Source of the DNA: Deltaproteobacteria bacterium
GTDB lineage: Bacteria; Desulfobacterota; Syntrophia; Syntrophales; UBA5619
Length of the DNA stretch: 39,775 bases
Assembly (NCBI GenBank): GCA_021372695.1
Contig: JAJFTY010000127.1
Location: 1 to 39,775 of the forward strand
Direction: 5' to 3'
Numbering within the stretch: position 1 is the stretch's first letter; every line of letters starts with the position of its first letter. Both the position numbers and the translations under genes were made by a program. Positions 21,751-29,215 of this stretch are shown piece after piece. The notes beneath the pieces are model-generated. The model was not told where the DNA came from. It made no database searches and saw nothing but the letters and a program-made list of their open reading frames with translations.

Positions 21751-23667
21751 CTAACCGGTTACTTTCTCCGGCGGGCGTTCCGGACCGCCCCTGCGGGCGG
21801 CCTCCTCCCACTCTTTTTTCTTGATCACGATCAGGATCGCCGTGAGGGCAGCCTGCGTCATCCCCGGGATCCGCTCCGCCTGGCCGACCGTCGCCGGCTC
21901 CACGCAGGAGAGCTTTGCCTTGAGCTCGTTGGAGAGGCCGGGCACGGCAGCGTAGTCGAAGGCGGCCGGGATCTTCATCCCTTCGAGCTCCTTCATCTTT
22001 TTGACCGCCTCCTCCTGCCGCCGGATGTACCCCTCGTACTTGGCCGCGATTTCGATCTGCCTTTTGACCGCACGATCCGGAACGGTCAGCCAGCCTTCGA
22101 ACTGGGCGAGGTCGTCGTATCCGATCTCCTCCCGCTTGAGGAGCTGAAAGAGGGTGGTCGGATTCCTGATCGGCGCGGTGTTCATCTCCGCGAGGGTGCG
22201 GTTGGTCTCCTCCACCGGGAAGACCCGGATGGCGGAGAGGTTCCCGATGCCCGCCTCGATCCGGCGGACCCTCTCCACGAGCTCCCCGTACTGCACGGCC
22301 GTAATCAGCCCCAGTTCACGTCCCTTTCCCATCAGACGGATCGTGGCGTTGTCCTCCCGGAGGATCAGCCGGTATTCGGCGCGGGAGGTGAACATCCGGT
22401 AGGGCTCGTCGACCCCCCGGGTCACGAGGTCGTCCGTCATCACCCCCATGTAGGCCTCCGACCGGTCGAGGACAAAGGGCGGTCGGCCCTGAACGGCGAG
22501 CGCGGCGTTGATCCCGGCCCAGAGCCCCTGCGCCGCCGCCTCCTCGTAGCCCGAGGTGCCGTTGATCTGGCCGGCGAGGTAGAGGCCGGCGATCCTTTTG
22601 GTTTCCAGCGTGAGACGAAGCTGGGTCGGCTGGACGAAGTCGTATTCGATGGCATAGGCCCAGCGCATGATCTCCGCCTGCTCCAGGCCCGGGACGCTCC
22701 GGACGATCCGCTCCTGGAGATCGGGCGGGAGGCAGTTGCCCAGCCCCTTGGCGTAGATCTCTTCCGTGTCGAGCCCCTCCTGTTCGAGGACGACCGGGTG
22801 GCTCTCCCGGCCGGCGAAGCGCATCACCTTGTCTTCGAGGGAGGGGCAGTAGCGGGCGCCCTTCCCCTTGATCGTCCCCGCGTAGAGGGGCGAAAAGCGG
22901 ATGTTGTCGCGGATGATCCGGTGGGTCTCCGCCGTGGTCGCCGAGAAGAACGACGGTAGGCGATCTTCGCGCAGCCGCTCCGTCGTGAAGGAGAAGGGTA
23001 TCGGATCGGGATCGCTGTCCTGGCGGACCAGGCGGGAGAAATCGATCGTGGAGGCGCGGAGCCTCGGCGGGGTGCCCGTCTTCATCCGCCCCATCTCGAA
23101 GCCGAGCGACCGGAGGCACGAGGAGAGCTCCAGGGAGGCCATCTCCCCTGCCCTGCCCGCGGGATACCGGACGTCGCCGATGTGGATCAGCCCCCCCAGG
23201 AAGGTGCCCGTCGTGACGACGACCGCCCGGCCGCCATAAAAGACACCCGCCTGGTCGACGACGCCGCTGATCCTTCCTCCCTCCACGACCAGACGCTCGA
23301 CGAGCCCCTGCCGCAGATGGAGCCGCCTCTCCCGCTCAACGACCGCCTTCATCGCGAGCCGGTAAAGCTGCTTGTCGCACTGCAAGCGGGTGGACTGGAC
23401 GGCCGGACCCTTGGAGGCGTTGAGCAGACGGAAGTGGACGGCGGTTTGGTCCGCGATCCGTCCCATCTGACCGCCCAGGGCATCGACCTCCTTGACGAGC
23501 TGGCTCTTGGCGAGCCCCCCGATCGCGGGGTTGCAGGACATGAGCGCGATCGCGTCGAGGTTGATGTTGAAAAGGAGCGTCTCGCAGCCCATCCTGGCCG
23601 CCGCGAGGGCCGCCTCGCAGCCCGCGTGCCCGCCCCCGATCACAATGACGTCGTATTCCCGGCTCAT
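21751..23667 (-). CDS. mnmG: tRNA uridine-34 modification enzyme MnmG (GidA)
   Basis: The 638-residue protein has the FAD-binding motif VIVIGGGHAGCEAALAAARMG at the N-terminus, the MnmG signatures CNPAIGGLAKSQLVKE and GPAVQSTRLQCDK, and the LAGQINGTSGYEEAAAQG segment. With MnmE it installs the carboxymethylaminomethyl group on U34 of several tRNAs. Length is close to the E. coli protein (629). ATG 23667 has GGAGAAGG immediately upstream; a longer frame back to 23778 is rejected because it reads through a palindromic repeat. It is followed not by rsmG, the common partner, but by an outer-membrane protein gene. Confidence 0.96.
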   Translation of the reverse strand: MSREYDVIVIGGGHAGCEAALAAARMGCETLLFNINLDAIALMSCNPAIGGLAKSQLVKEVDALGGQMGRIADQTAVHFRLLNASKGPAVQSTRLQCDKQLYRLAMKAVVERERRLHLRQGLVERLVVEGGRISGVVDQAGVFYGGRAVVVTTGTFLGGLIHIGDVRYPAGRAGEMASLELSSCLRSLGFEMGRMKTGTPPRLRASTIDFSRLVRQDSDPDPIPFSFTTERLREDRLPSFFSATTAETHRIIRDNIRFSPLYAGTIKGKGARYCPSLEDKVMRFAGRESHPVVLEQEGLDTEEIYAKGLGNCLPPDLQERIVRSVPGLEQAEIMRWAYAIEYDFVQPTQLRLTLETKRIAGLYLAGQINGTSGYEEAAAQGLWAGINAALAVQGRPPFVLDRSEAYMGVMTDDLVTRGVDEPYRMFTSRAEYRLILREDNATIRLMGKGRELGLITAVQYGELVERVRRIEAGIGNLSAIRVFPVEETNRTLAEMNTAPIRNPTTLFQLLKREEIGYDDLAQFEGWLTVPDRAVKRQIEIAAKYEGYIRRQEEAVKKMKELEGMKIPAAFDYAAVPGLSNELKAKLSCVEPATVGQAERIPGMTQAALTAILIVIKKKEWEEAARRGGPERPPEKVTG

Positions 23668-23689
23668 CCTTCTCCCCGCGCCCCGGTGA

Positions 23690-23931
23690 TGACTCAGTTT
23701 CAATCGCAAAGACCAGCCTCGACTTGCGCTCAGAAATATTTTTCGACCCTGCAACGTCTCGCGCAGCTGCAACGGCAAAATTAGCTGCGCTTCGCGCCGC
23801 TGATTCTCCGAATTCGCGCCTGATGGCGCTCAGACAGTTGCCGTTGCGGTCGCTTCGCTTCGCCGGCAGAGGTACCCCGAAAAATCTTTAAATCGCGCTA
23901 CGCGAGGCATCTTCGCAGGGAAAATGAGTCA
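23690..23931. repeat. Palindromic intergenic element, copy 3 (242 bp, with internal insert)
   Basis: The ends are TGACTCA (23690-23696) and TGAGTCA (23925-23931), a perfect inverted pair. The next arms match the 17.8-kb copy almost base for base: GCAAAGA, GCCTCG, TTTTTCGACCCTGC, then CCGGCAGAGGTACCCCGAAAAATCT. About 102 extra bases sit in the centre (about 23754-23855), themselves palindromic: GCAACGGCAA (23769-23778) pairs with TTGCCGTTGC (23838-23847). It fills most of the gap between mnmG and the radical SAM gene; nothing else was seen there. Confidence 0.8.
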
Positions 23932-24014
23932 CGAGGCGCGCCCCTATTCCCTTGCAGTCGACCGGGTAATTTAATATGATCGACCCGGAAAACACAATCG
24001 AAAAAAGGAACTGC

Positions 24015-24974
24015 GTGGCCAAGCCGACCTTCTGGAACAATGCGAAGCGTTACTACGATCTCAAGAGTTACTGGATCAACCGCTTCGGCTGCCGGGTGCA
24101 CAAGCTCCCGATCGACGCCGGCTTCACCTGTCCCAACCGGGACGGGAGGGTGGCTTCGGGGGGGTGCATCTACTGCGACGGCCGCGGATCGGCGCTTCGC
24201 CAGGCGGGCGCACTCCCCGCGGTCGGCGACCAGATCCGCCGGGGAAAGGCTTTCTACAAAGCGAGGGGCAAATCGGAGAAATTCATCGCCTATTTTCAGA
24301 CTTTCACGAACACCTACGCTCCGGTTGACCGCCTGCGGGCTCTCTACGACGAGGCGCTCGCCGACGACGAGGTGATCGGCCTCTCCATCGGGACGCGGCC
24401 GGACTGCGTGCCCGACGAGACGCTCGCCCTGATCCGCTCCTACGCCGAGCGCTCCCACGTCTGGCTGGAGTTCGGCCTCCAGTCGATCCATGACCGGACG
24501 CTCCGGGCGATCGGCCGGGGCCACGACGCAGAGGCCTTCCGCGACGCCGTCCGCCGGGCCTCGGGAGGCCCGATCCTGATCTGCGTCCACATCATCGTGG
24601 GGCTCCCCGGCGAAAGCCGCGCGGAGATTCTGGAGACAGCGGCAGCGATCGCGGCGCTCCCAGTCCAGGGGATCAAGATCCACAGCCTCCTCGCGCTCGC
24701 AGGGACGGATCTCGGCGAGCGCTATGGGAGGGGGGAGGTCGCGCCGATGCCCCAGGAGGAGTATGTGGGTACCGTCTGTGACATCCTGGAGCTCCTGCCG
24801 CCGGAGATGGTCGTCCAGAGGCTGACCGCCGAGGGCTACCGGGAGATCTTCCTCGGTCCGGCATGGGCGGGCAACAAGCTGGCCGTCCTTTCCGCCATCG
24901 ACAGGGAGTTGGAAAGGCGCGACAGTTGGCAGGGCAAGAAATGGAGAGGAGCAGCACAGTCCCCGCGGTGTTGA
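24015..24974 (+). CDS. Radical SAM protein, YhcC/TIGR01212 family
   Basis: This protein has the radical SAM cluster cysteines in the pattern C-x11-C-x2-C (C39, C51, C54; CPNRDG...GGCIYC) characteristic of the YhcC family. Downstream it has EFGLQSIHDRTL and HIIVGLPGES typical of this group. The GTG start at 24015 follows AAAAAGGAA at good spacing and gives 319 residues, near E. coli YhcC (about 309). The in-frame ATG at 23976 lacks a ribosome-binding site and would add 13 residues. The substrate is not established for the family, though a link to tRNA or redox metabolism has been suggested. It stops 7 bases before the zeta-toxin-like gene. Confidence 0.88.
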   Translation: MAKPTFWNNAKRYYDLKSYWINRFGCRVHKLPIDAGFTCPNRDGRVASGGCIYCDGRGSALRQAGALPAVGDQIRRGKAFYKARGKSEKFIAYFQTFTNTYAPVDRLRALYDEALADDEVIGLSIGTRPDCVPDETLALIRSYAERSHVWLEFGLQSIHDRTLRAIGRGHDAEAFRDAVRRASGGPILICVHIIVGLPGESRAEILETAAAIAALPVQGIKIHSLLALAGTDLGERYGRGEVAPMPQEEYVGTVCDILELLPPEMVVQRLTAEGYREIFLGPAWAGNKLAVLSAIDRELERRDSWQGKKWRGAAQSPRC

Positions 24975-24981
24975 TCCGATT

Positions 24982-25566
24982 ATGAAGAAAAAAACAAAAC
25001 ATATTTATGTCATAGCCGGACCTAACGGTTCGGGGAAGACCACTTTTATCCGAAGATTTCTTCCATACTATGTGGATTGCATTCATTTTGTGAATGCCGA
25101 TCTGATTGCCGCAGGCCTTTCTCCTTTTTCGCCAGAGACGGCTGCCATCAAAGCAGGGAAGGTCATGTTGGAACAGATACAAGAACACATCGACGCGGGT
25201 CATGATTTTGCCATTGAGACAACTTTGGCGGGCAGATCCTACGTCAAACTGCTCAAGGGGTTGAAGGAAAAGGGCTATGGAATCCACCTTTTTTATCTCT
25301 GGCTCCACAAACCGGATCTCGCGCTGAAACGTATTTCCGAGCGCGTCAGAGCAGGGGGCCACGCTGTCCCGCCGGAAGTGGTCAGACGCAGGTTTGCCAG
25401 AAGTGTGCCCAATTTCTTTCATCTTTACAGGCCGCTGCTCGATTCATGGATGTTGTTTGACAACTCCGCGGACCTGCCCCGCCTGATTGCGAAGGAAGAG
25501 AGTGGCATTTTAACGGTTGGAGATGATAAATTGTTCTCCGTCATTCAAAGGAGTTCCAAAAAATGA
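24982..25566 (+). CDS. Zeta-toxin-like P-loop kinase
   Basis: The 194-residue protein has a Walker A GPNGSGKTT (residues 13-21) and family segments VNADLIAAGLSPFSPE, FAIETTLAGRSY and RVRAGGHAVPPEVVRRRF, as in short zeta-toxin-like proteins. Zeta toxins phosphorylate UDP-N-acetylglucosamine and block wall synthesis; whether this short branch does so is not known. The coding sequence is clearly AT-richer than its neighbours (many AAA, ATT and TTT codons), which suggests recent acquisition. Its stop overlaps the ATG of a small downstream gene (ATGA), a toxin-antitoxin-like arrangement. No ribosome-binding site is obvious, so expression may depend on coupling to the upstream gene. Confidence 0.82.
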   Translation: MKKKTKHIYVIAGPNGSGKTTFIRRFLPYYVDCIHFVNADLIAAGLSPFSPETAAIKAGKVMLEQIQEHIDAGHDFAIETTLAGRSYVKLLKGLKEKGYGIHLFYLWLHKPDLALKRISERVRAGGHAVPPEVVRRRFARSVPNFFHLYRPLLDSWMLFDNSADLPRLIAKEESGILTVGDDKLFSVIQRSSKK

Positions 25567-25757
25567 AGCACCGGAAGCGAAAAGTGAGAAAAGACATTCT
25601 CGGTCTTCCTCTAAGCGTCAAAGCGGAGATGGCCATGAAGGAGGCCGTTGCCGAGGCGCTGGCTGAGCACAAGCGTCTGGGGAATCCCATTGCTGTGTGG
25701 CGTGATGGCAAGGCGGTATGGGTCCCTCCGGAAGAGATCGTTGTGCCAGAGGTCTAA
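25563..25757 (+). CDS. Small putative antitoxin paired with the zeta-like gene
   Basis: This 64-residue protein overlaps the upstream stop by 4 bases. It starts with a basic stretch (KHRKRKVRKD), then a helical segment (LPLSVKAEMAMKEAVAEALAEHKRLG), and ends with a short beta-like tail (PIAVWRDGKAVWVPPEE). Small proteins of this kind commonly accompany short zeta-like kinases and are the natural antitoxin candidate. The order (kinase first) is the reverse of the classical epsilon-zeta locus. AAGGAG lies 9-14 bases upstream. Neutralising activity is inferred, not evident in the sequence. Confidence 0.72.
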   Translation: MKHRKRKVRKDILGLPLSVKAEMAMKEAVAEALAEHKRLGNPIAVWRDGKAVWVPPEEIVVPEV

Positions 25758-25805
25758 CGTCTGTACCGGGAGGTCTTCTATCTGATCGAGACGAGAGGGA
25801 GCAGC

Positions 25806-26441
25806 ATGATCGGCATCGTCGACTACGACGCGGGCAACCTGACCAGCGTCGCCAGGGCGCTCGAGAACCTGCATGAACCCTGTGTCATCACGGGTGATTT
25901 CAAATTGTTGGACGAGGCGAGCCACATCATCTTCCCTGGCGTCGGCGCAGCTGGACAGGCGATGGCGAACCTCTGGCAAAGCGGCCTAGACGCACACCTG
26001 AAAAGATGGGTTCAGGAGGGCAGGCCGATCCTCGGGATCTGCCTCGGCACCCAGGTGATCTTCGACCGGAGCGAAGAGGAGGAAACCCAATGCCTGGGCA
26101 TCGTGCCCGGAGAGGTCAGGCGGTTCCCCGCAGATCTCCGGGAGGGGGGGCAGAGACTCAAAATTCCGCACATGGGCTGGAACAGTGTCTCTTTCACGAG
26201 GGGCCATCCGGTCTTTGCCGGGATCCCTGCCGAGGCCGAGTTCTATTTCGTCCACTCCTACTACCCAGCCCCGGCGGACGAGAGATGGGTTGCCGGCTGG
26301 ACCGAATACGGCATCCGCTTCTGTTCCGCCGTCGCCCGCAGGAGCCTCGTCGCGGTCCAGTTCCATCCCGAGAAGAGCGGGCGGCCGGGGCTCACGCTGC
26401 TTTCCAACTTCTGCCGCTGGGGAGGCGACGATGCTCAGTAA
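25806..26441 (+). CDS. hisH: Imidazole glycerol phosphate synthase, glutaminase subunit HisH
   Basis: The 211-residue class I glutamine amidotransferase has nucleophile C79 (ILGICLGTQ) and the H187/E189 pair (VQFHPEKSG). The N-terminus [15 protein letters not shown] is the HisH signature. It releases ammonia from glutamine for HisF in histidine and AICAR formation. It overlaps hisF by 11 bases. No other his gene is in the window, so the pathway is split in this genome. The start 25806 follows GGGAGCAGC. Confidence 0.95.
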   Translation: MIGIVDYDAGNLTSVARALENLHEPCVITGDFKLLDEASHIIFPGVGAAGQAMANLWQSGLDAHLKRWVQEGRPILGICLGTQVIFDRSEEEETQCLGIVPGEVRRFPADLREGGQRLKIPHMGWNSVSFTRGHPVFAGIPAEAEFYFVHSYYPAPADERWVAGWTEYGIRFCSAVARRSLVAVQFHPEKSGRPGLTLLSNFCRWGGDDAQ

Positions 26442-27210
26442 ACGGATCATCCCCTGTCTGGACGTCCGCGACGGGCGCCTCACCAAGGGGATCAAATTCC
26501 TGGAAAACGTGGATATCGGCGACCCGGTGGAGGTGGCGCGGGAATATTACGAACAGGGGGCCGACGAGATCGTCTTCTACGACATCACCGCCTCTGCCGA
26601 GGGGCGCGCGATCATGCTCGACGTGGTCAAGAGGGTGGCCGAGACGATCTTCATCCCCTTTTCCGTGGGCGGCGGCATCGGGACCGTGGAGCAGATGCGG
26701 CAGGTTATCCTGGCCGGGGCGGAAAAGGTGAGTGTCAACACCGAGGCGGTGAAAAACCCCGCCATCATCGCGGCAGGGGCGAAAGCCTTCGGCAGCCAGT
26801 GCATCGTCCTGGGTATGGACGTGAAGCGGGTCGAAGCCTCCGGCCGGATCCCATCGGGCTATGAGATGGTGATCCACGGCGGCAGAACTGCGACAGGTCT
26901 TGACGCCCTCAAATGGGCAAAGGAGGCGGAGCGCCTGGGGGCCGGGGAGATCTGTCTGAACTCCATCGACGCCGACGGGACGAAGGACGGCTACGAACTC
27001 ACCCTGACGGAGCTGATCTCCAGCCATGTCGGCATCCCGGTGATCGCCTCCGGCGGCGCGGGGAAGCCGGAGCATCTCCTCGACGTCCTCACCCGGGGAA
27101 AGGCGGACGCGGCGCTGATCGCCTCGATGGTCCACTACCGCACCTACACGATTCAGGAGATCAAGGAATTTCTCCACGACCGCGGCGTGAAGACGAGGAT
27201 GCAGTGGTAG
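26431..27210 (+). CDS. hisF: Imidazole glycerol phosphate synthase, cyclase subunit HisF
   Basis: The 259-residue TIM barrel starts [16 protein letters not shown], with the catalytic aspartate D11, and carries the second one in LGMDVKR (about residue 130). Phosphate-binding loops are FSVGGGIGT and [11 protein letters not shown]. It uses ammonia from HisH to form imidazole glycerol phosphate. GGAGG lies 5 bases before the ATG, inside hisH, and the two genes overlap by 11 bases, so they are coupled. A longer upstream frame to 26185 runs inside hisH and is not used. Confidence 0.96.
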   Translation: MLSKRIIPCLDVRDGRLTKGIKFLENVDIGDPVEVAREYYEQGADEIVFYDITASAEGRAIMLDVVKRVAETIFIPFSVGGGIGTVEQMRQVILAGAEKVSVNTEAVKNPAIIAAGAKAFGSQCIVLGMDVKRVEASGRIPSGYEMVIHGGRTATGLDALKWAKEAERLGAGEICLNSIDADGTKDGYELTLTELISSHVGIPVIASGGAGKPEHLLDVLTRGKADAALIASMVHYRTYTIQEIKEFLHDRGVKTRMQW

Positions 27211-27351
27211 CGTGAGATCCCGCATCCCGCCGCCTGATGCTCCGGAAGGGCCGGGTGGCCCCTTAACCCGACGGTGCGCCGGACCGATGCCGGGATTCCG
27301 ACGCGGCGGGCAGGGTGAAAACACTACCGGGAACCAGACAGAGAACTATCG

Positions 27352-27380
27352 TTGTCAATTGCCCTTCGCTTCCGTATTCT
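27352..27380 (+). promoter_or_regulatory. Sigma-70-type promoter for the YtxH-lipoprotein-rhodanese cluster
   Basis: TTGTCA (27352-27357), 17 bases and TATTCT (27375-27380) form a good promoter about 87 bases upstream of the YtxH-like gene. It lies in the 256-base gap after hisF, which otherwise shows no gene. Confidence 0.6.
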
Positions 27381-27466
27381 TCGATGGAACGGGCTGCCGC
27401 GGCGGACGGGTTCGAGACCCGGGGCCTGATGGCGGAAGCCGAAACGACCGGATACGGAGGTGCATC

Positions 27467-27769
27467 ATGGCAGATCGTCAGATCGAAGGTATCGTGACGG
27501 GGGTAGTTCTCGGAGGGCTGGTCGGTGCAGCGCTCGGCATTCTCTTTGCGCCGCAGAGCGGGCGGCAGACGCGGAAGGATATCTGCGACAAAACGGGGGA
27601 ATTGCTGAACGAGGCGAAAAGCGAATACAAATCGGCCCTGAAGAAAAGCGGCAAGGCCTATGAATCGGCCGTCAAGCAGTTGAAGCACCTGAAGTCTTCC
27701 GCGAAAGGGAAGGCCGGAAAGATGGAGGAGGAGGTGGAGGAACTGGGAAAGGAAGCGCTTCACAGTTGA
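27467..27769 (+). CDS. YtxH-domain small membrane protein
   Basis: The 100-residue protein has one membrane segment (about residues 7-28: GIVTGVVLGGLVGAALGILF) followed by the YtxH hallmark APQSGRQTR. A long charged helix rich in Lys, Glu and Ala runs from 38 to the end. GGAGG lies 6 bases before the ATG. YtxH proteins are stress-linked envelope proteins of unclear function, anchored in the inner membrane with the helix probably cytoplasmic. The next gene encodes a lipoprotein with a similar Lys/Glu/Ala helix. Confidence 0.85.
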   Translation: MADRQIEGIVTGVVLGGLVGAALGILFAPQSGRQTRKDICDKTGELLNEAKSEYKSALKKSGKAYESAVKQLKHLKSSAKGKAGKMEEEVEELGKEALHS

Positions 27770-27862
27770 CCGAAGCCGCGCAGCTATACGTGTGCTGCTG
27801 CGGGAGACAGGATAGCGGCGGCAATGAACGCCCACAGGTTTCGGACTGAAAGGAGTGTGCCC

Positions 27863-28045
27863 ATGAAGAGATTCGCGCAGAGGTTCATCACCGCATTTCT
27901 GATGATCGTCCTGATGGTGGGTGTGTCCAGCTGCAGGCAAGAAGGTCCGCTCGAGAAGGCCGGTAAGAAAGTAGACAAGGCGATTGAAAAAGCCGGCGAT
28001 CAGATCGAAAAGGCGGGCGACAAAGTCAAGGATGCCGTGAAATAG
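27863..28045 (+). CDS. Small lipoprotein with amphipathic helical tail
   Basis: The 60-residue protein has a lipoprotein signal (MKRFAQRFITAFLMIVLMVG) and lipobox VSSC with C24 as the lipidated residue. The 37-residue mature part repeats a KAGxK/D pattern (LEKAGKKVDKA, IEKAGDQIEKAGDKVKDA) and should form one charged amphipathic helix. AAAGGAG precedes the ATG at good spacing. Its stop TAG shares a base with the GTG of the next gene. It may bind peptidoglycan, membrane or the helix of the YtxH neighbour; this is inference from similar composition. No family with known function was recognised. Confidence 0.78.
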   Translation: MKRFAQRFITAFLMIVLMVGVSSCRQEGPLEKAGKKVDKAIEKAGDQIEKAGDKVKDAVK

Positions 28046-28392
28046 TGAAAAAATTCCTGTTCTTTGTGGCAGCTGCGGGACTGGTCCTGGCAATAGTCTT
28101 GTCGTCCTTCGGCGCCGCTGGCGATCAACCTCTGATCATCGACGTGAGGACCGAAGCCGAATGGAACAGCGGCCATCTGGAAGGGGCCGTCTGGATACCC
28201 TACGACGTGATCGGCGAGAAGATCGGGGCTATTGCCAAAGACAAGAGTGCGCGGATCTACGTCTATTGCCGGAGCGGCAGGCGGTCGCAGATTGCGAAGG
28301 AAGCCCTTCTCAAACTCGGCTATCGGGATATCGTGAATCTTGGATCGGTCGATGATGCCGCCAGGACGATGAAGCGCAAGATCGTGAAGTAA
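28045..28392 (+). CDS. Exported single-domain rhodanese
   Basis: The 115-residue protein has an N-terminal signal peptide or anchor (KKFLFFVAAAGLVLAIVLSSFGAAG) and one rhodanese domain. It includes IIDVRTEAEWNSGHLEGAVWIPY and the active-site loop C75-R-S-G-R-R-S. This resembles periplasmic PspE-type thiosulfate sulfurtransferases. It begins with GTG, overlapping the lipoprotein stop by one base, so expression is coupled. It could handle periplasmic sulfane sulfur or cyanide, but the physiological substrate is unknown. Confidence 0.86.
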   Translation: MKKFLFFVAAAGLVLAIVLSSFGAAGDQPLIIDVRTEAEWNSGHLEGAVWIPYDVIGEKIGAIAKDKSARIYVYCRSGRRSQIAKEALLKLGYRDIVNLGSVDDAARTMKRKIVK

Positions 28393-28428
28393 GCCGTCGG
28401 AAGAGATGAATCATCAGGTCAGAAACGG

Positions 28429-29064
28429 ATGAAAAACAGGTGCCCATGGTCCGGCAGTGATCCTCTGTATCTGCGGTATCACGACTGCGAATGGGGAGCC
28501 CCGGTGCACGACGATCGCCTCCTCTTCGAGTTCCTGGTCCTGGAAGGGGCCCAGGCGGGCCTGAGCTGGCTCACCATCCTGAAGAGACGGGAAGGCTACC
28601 GGAAGGCCTTCCAGGGATTCGATCCGCAGATCGTCGCCGCCTATTCGCCATCGGACGTCCAGCGCCTGCTGGCAGACAGCGGCATCATCCGCAATCGCCT
28701 GAAGATCGCATCCGCGATCGGAAATGCCCAAAAAGTGCTGAAGATCGCCGATGAGTTCGGCTCCTTCGACGCCTTCCTCTGGCGGTACGTCGACGGCCGG
28801 CCCATCCACAACGGGTGGCGATCGATGGCCGAAATCCCCGCCCGTACCGGGACATCCGACACGATCAGCAAAGACCTGAAGAAACGGGGCTTCAGCTTCG
28901 TCGGATCGACGATCTGCTATGCCTTCATGCAGGCCGTTGGCCTGGTCAACGACCACGTCGTGGATTGCTTCCGCTTCGCCGAATTGAAGCGACTCTCCGG
29001 CCGCACGTCCAGGGGGCACGCCGCAAGTTGTCCGGAAAATGAATCTCCCCATCACAATGATTGA
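28429..29064 (+). CDS. tag: DNA-3-methyladenine glycosylase I
   Basis: The 211-residue protein has the Tag zinc ligands: C5 and H18 (RCPWSGSDPLYLRYHD), plus the later His and Cys in VNDHVVDCF. Substrate-pocket motifs are EWGAPVHDD and EGAQAGLSW. It excises 3-methyladenine from alkylated DNA. It ends with a polar tail slightly longer than in E. coli Tag (187 residues). It lies 36 bases after the rhodanese gene on the same strand, possibly in the same transcript. No Ada-type regulator is nearby. Confidence 0.94.
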   Translation: MKNRCPWSGSDPLYLRYHDCEWGAPVHDDRLLFEFLVLEGAQAGLSWLTILKRREGYRKAFQGFDPQIVAAYSPSDVQRLLADSGIIRNRLKIASAIGNAQKVLKIADEFGSFDAFLWRYVDGRPIHNGWRSMAEIPARTGTSDTISKDLKKRGFSFVGSTICYAFMQAVGLVNDHVVDCFRFAELKRLSGRTSRGHAASCPENESPHHND

Positions 29065-29100
29065 TGTTATTTCCAAATTATGCGATACGAATCCCCGGCA

Positions 29101-29129
29101 TTGAACTGTCAAGTCCGCGGATCTATCCA
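29101..29129 (+). promoter_or_regulatory. Weak candidate promoter for the cysteine synthase gene
   Basis: TTGAAC (29101-29106), 17 bases and TATCCA (29124-29129) lie 87 bases upstream of the CysK/CysM-family gene, in the 151-base gap after tag. The -10 match is moderate. Confidence 0.3.
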
Positions 29130-29215
29130 GACTTGGGAGAGGGATCGCCGCAGACGCGACCCCATGGACCGTTCAGAGGAGATGGATCCCCGGTGGATAT
29201 GATGGGAGAACGGCG

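Noticed and set aside
23668..23778. N-terminal extension of mnmG by 37 codons
   Set aside because: It runs through a dispersed palindromic repeat, and the family N-terminus begins at the ATG at 23667 with GGAGAAGG upstream.
15591..23931. CRISPR array from repeated motifs
   Set aside because: The repeats are long palindromic elements kilobases apart with no regular spacers, and no cas genes are present.
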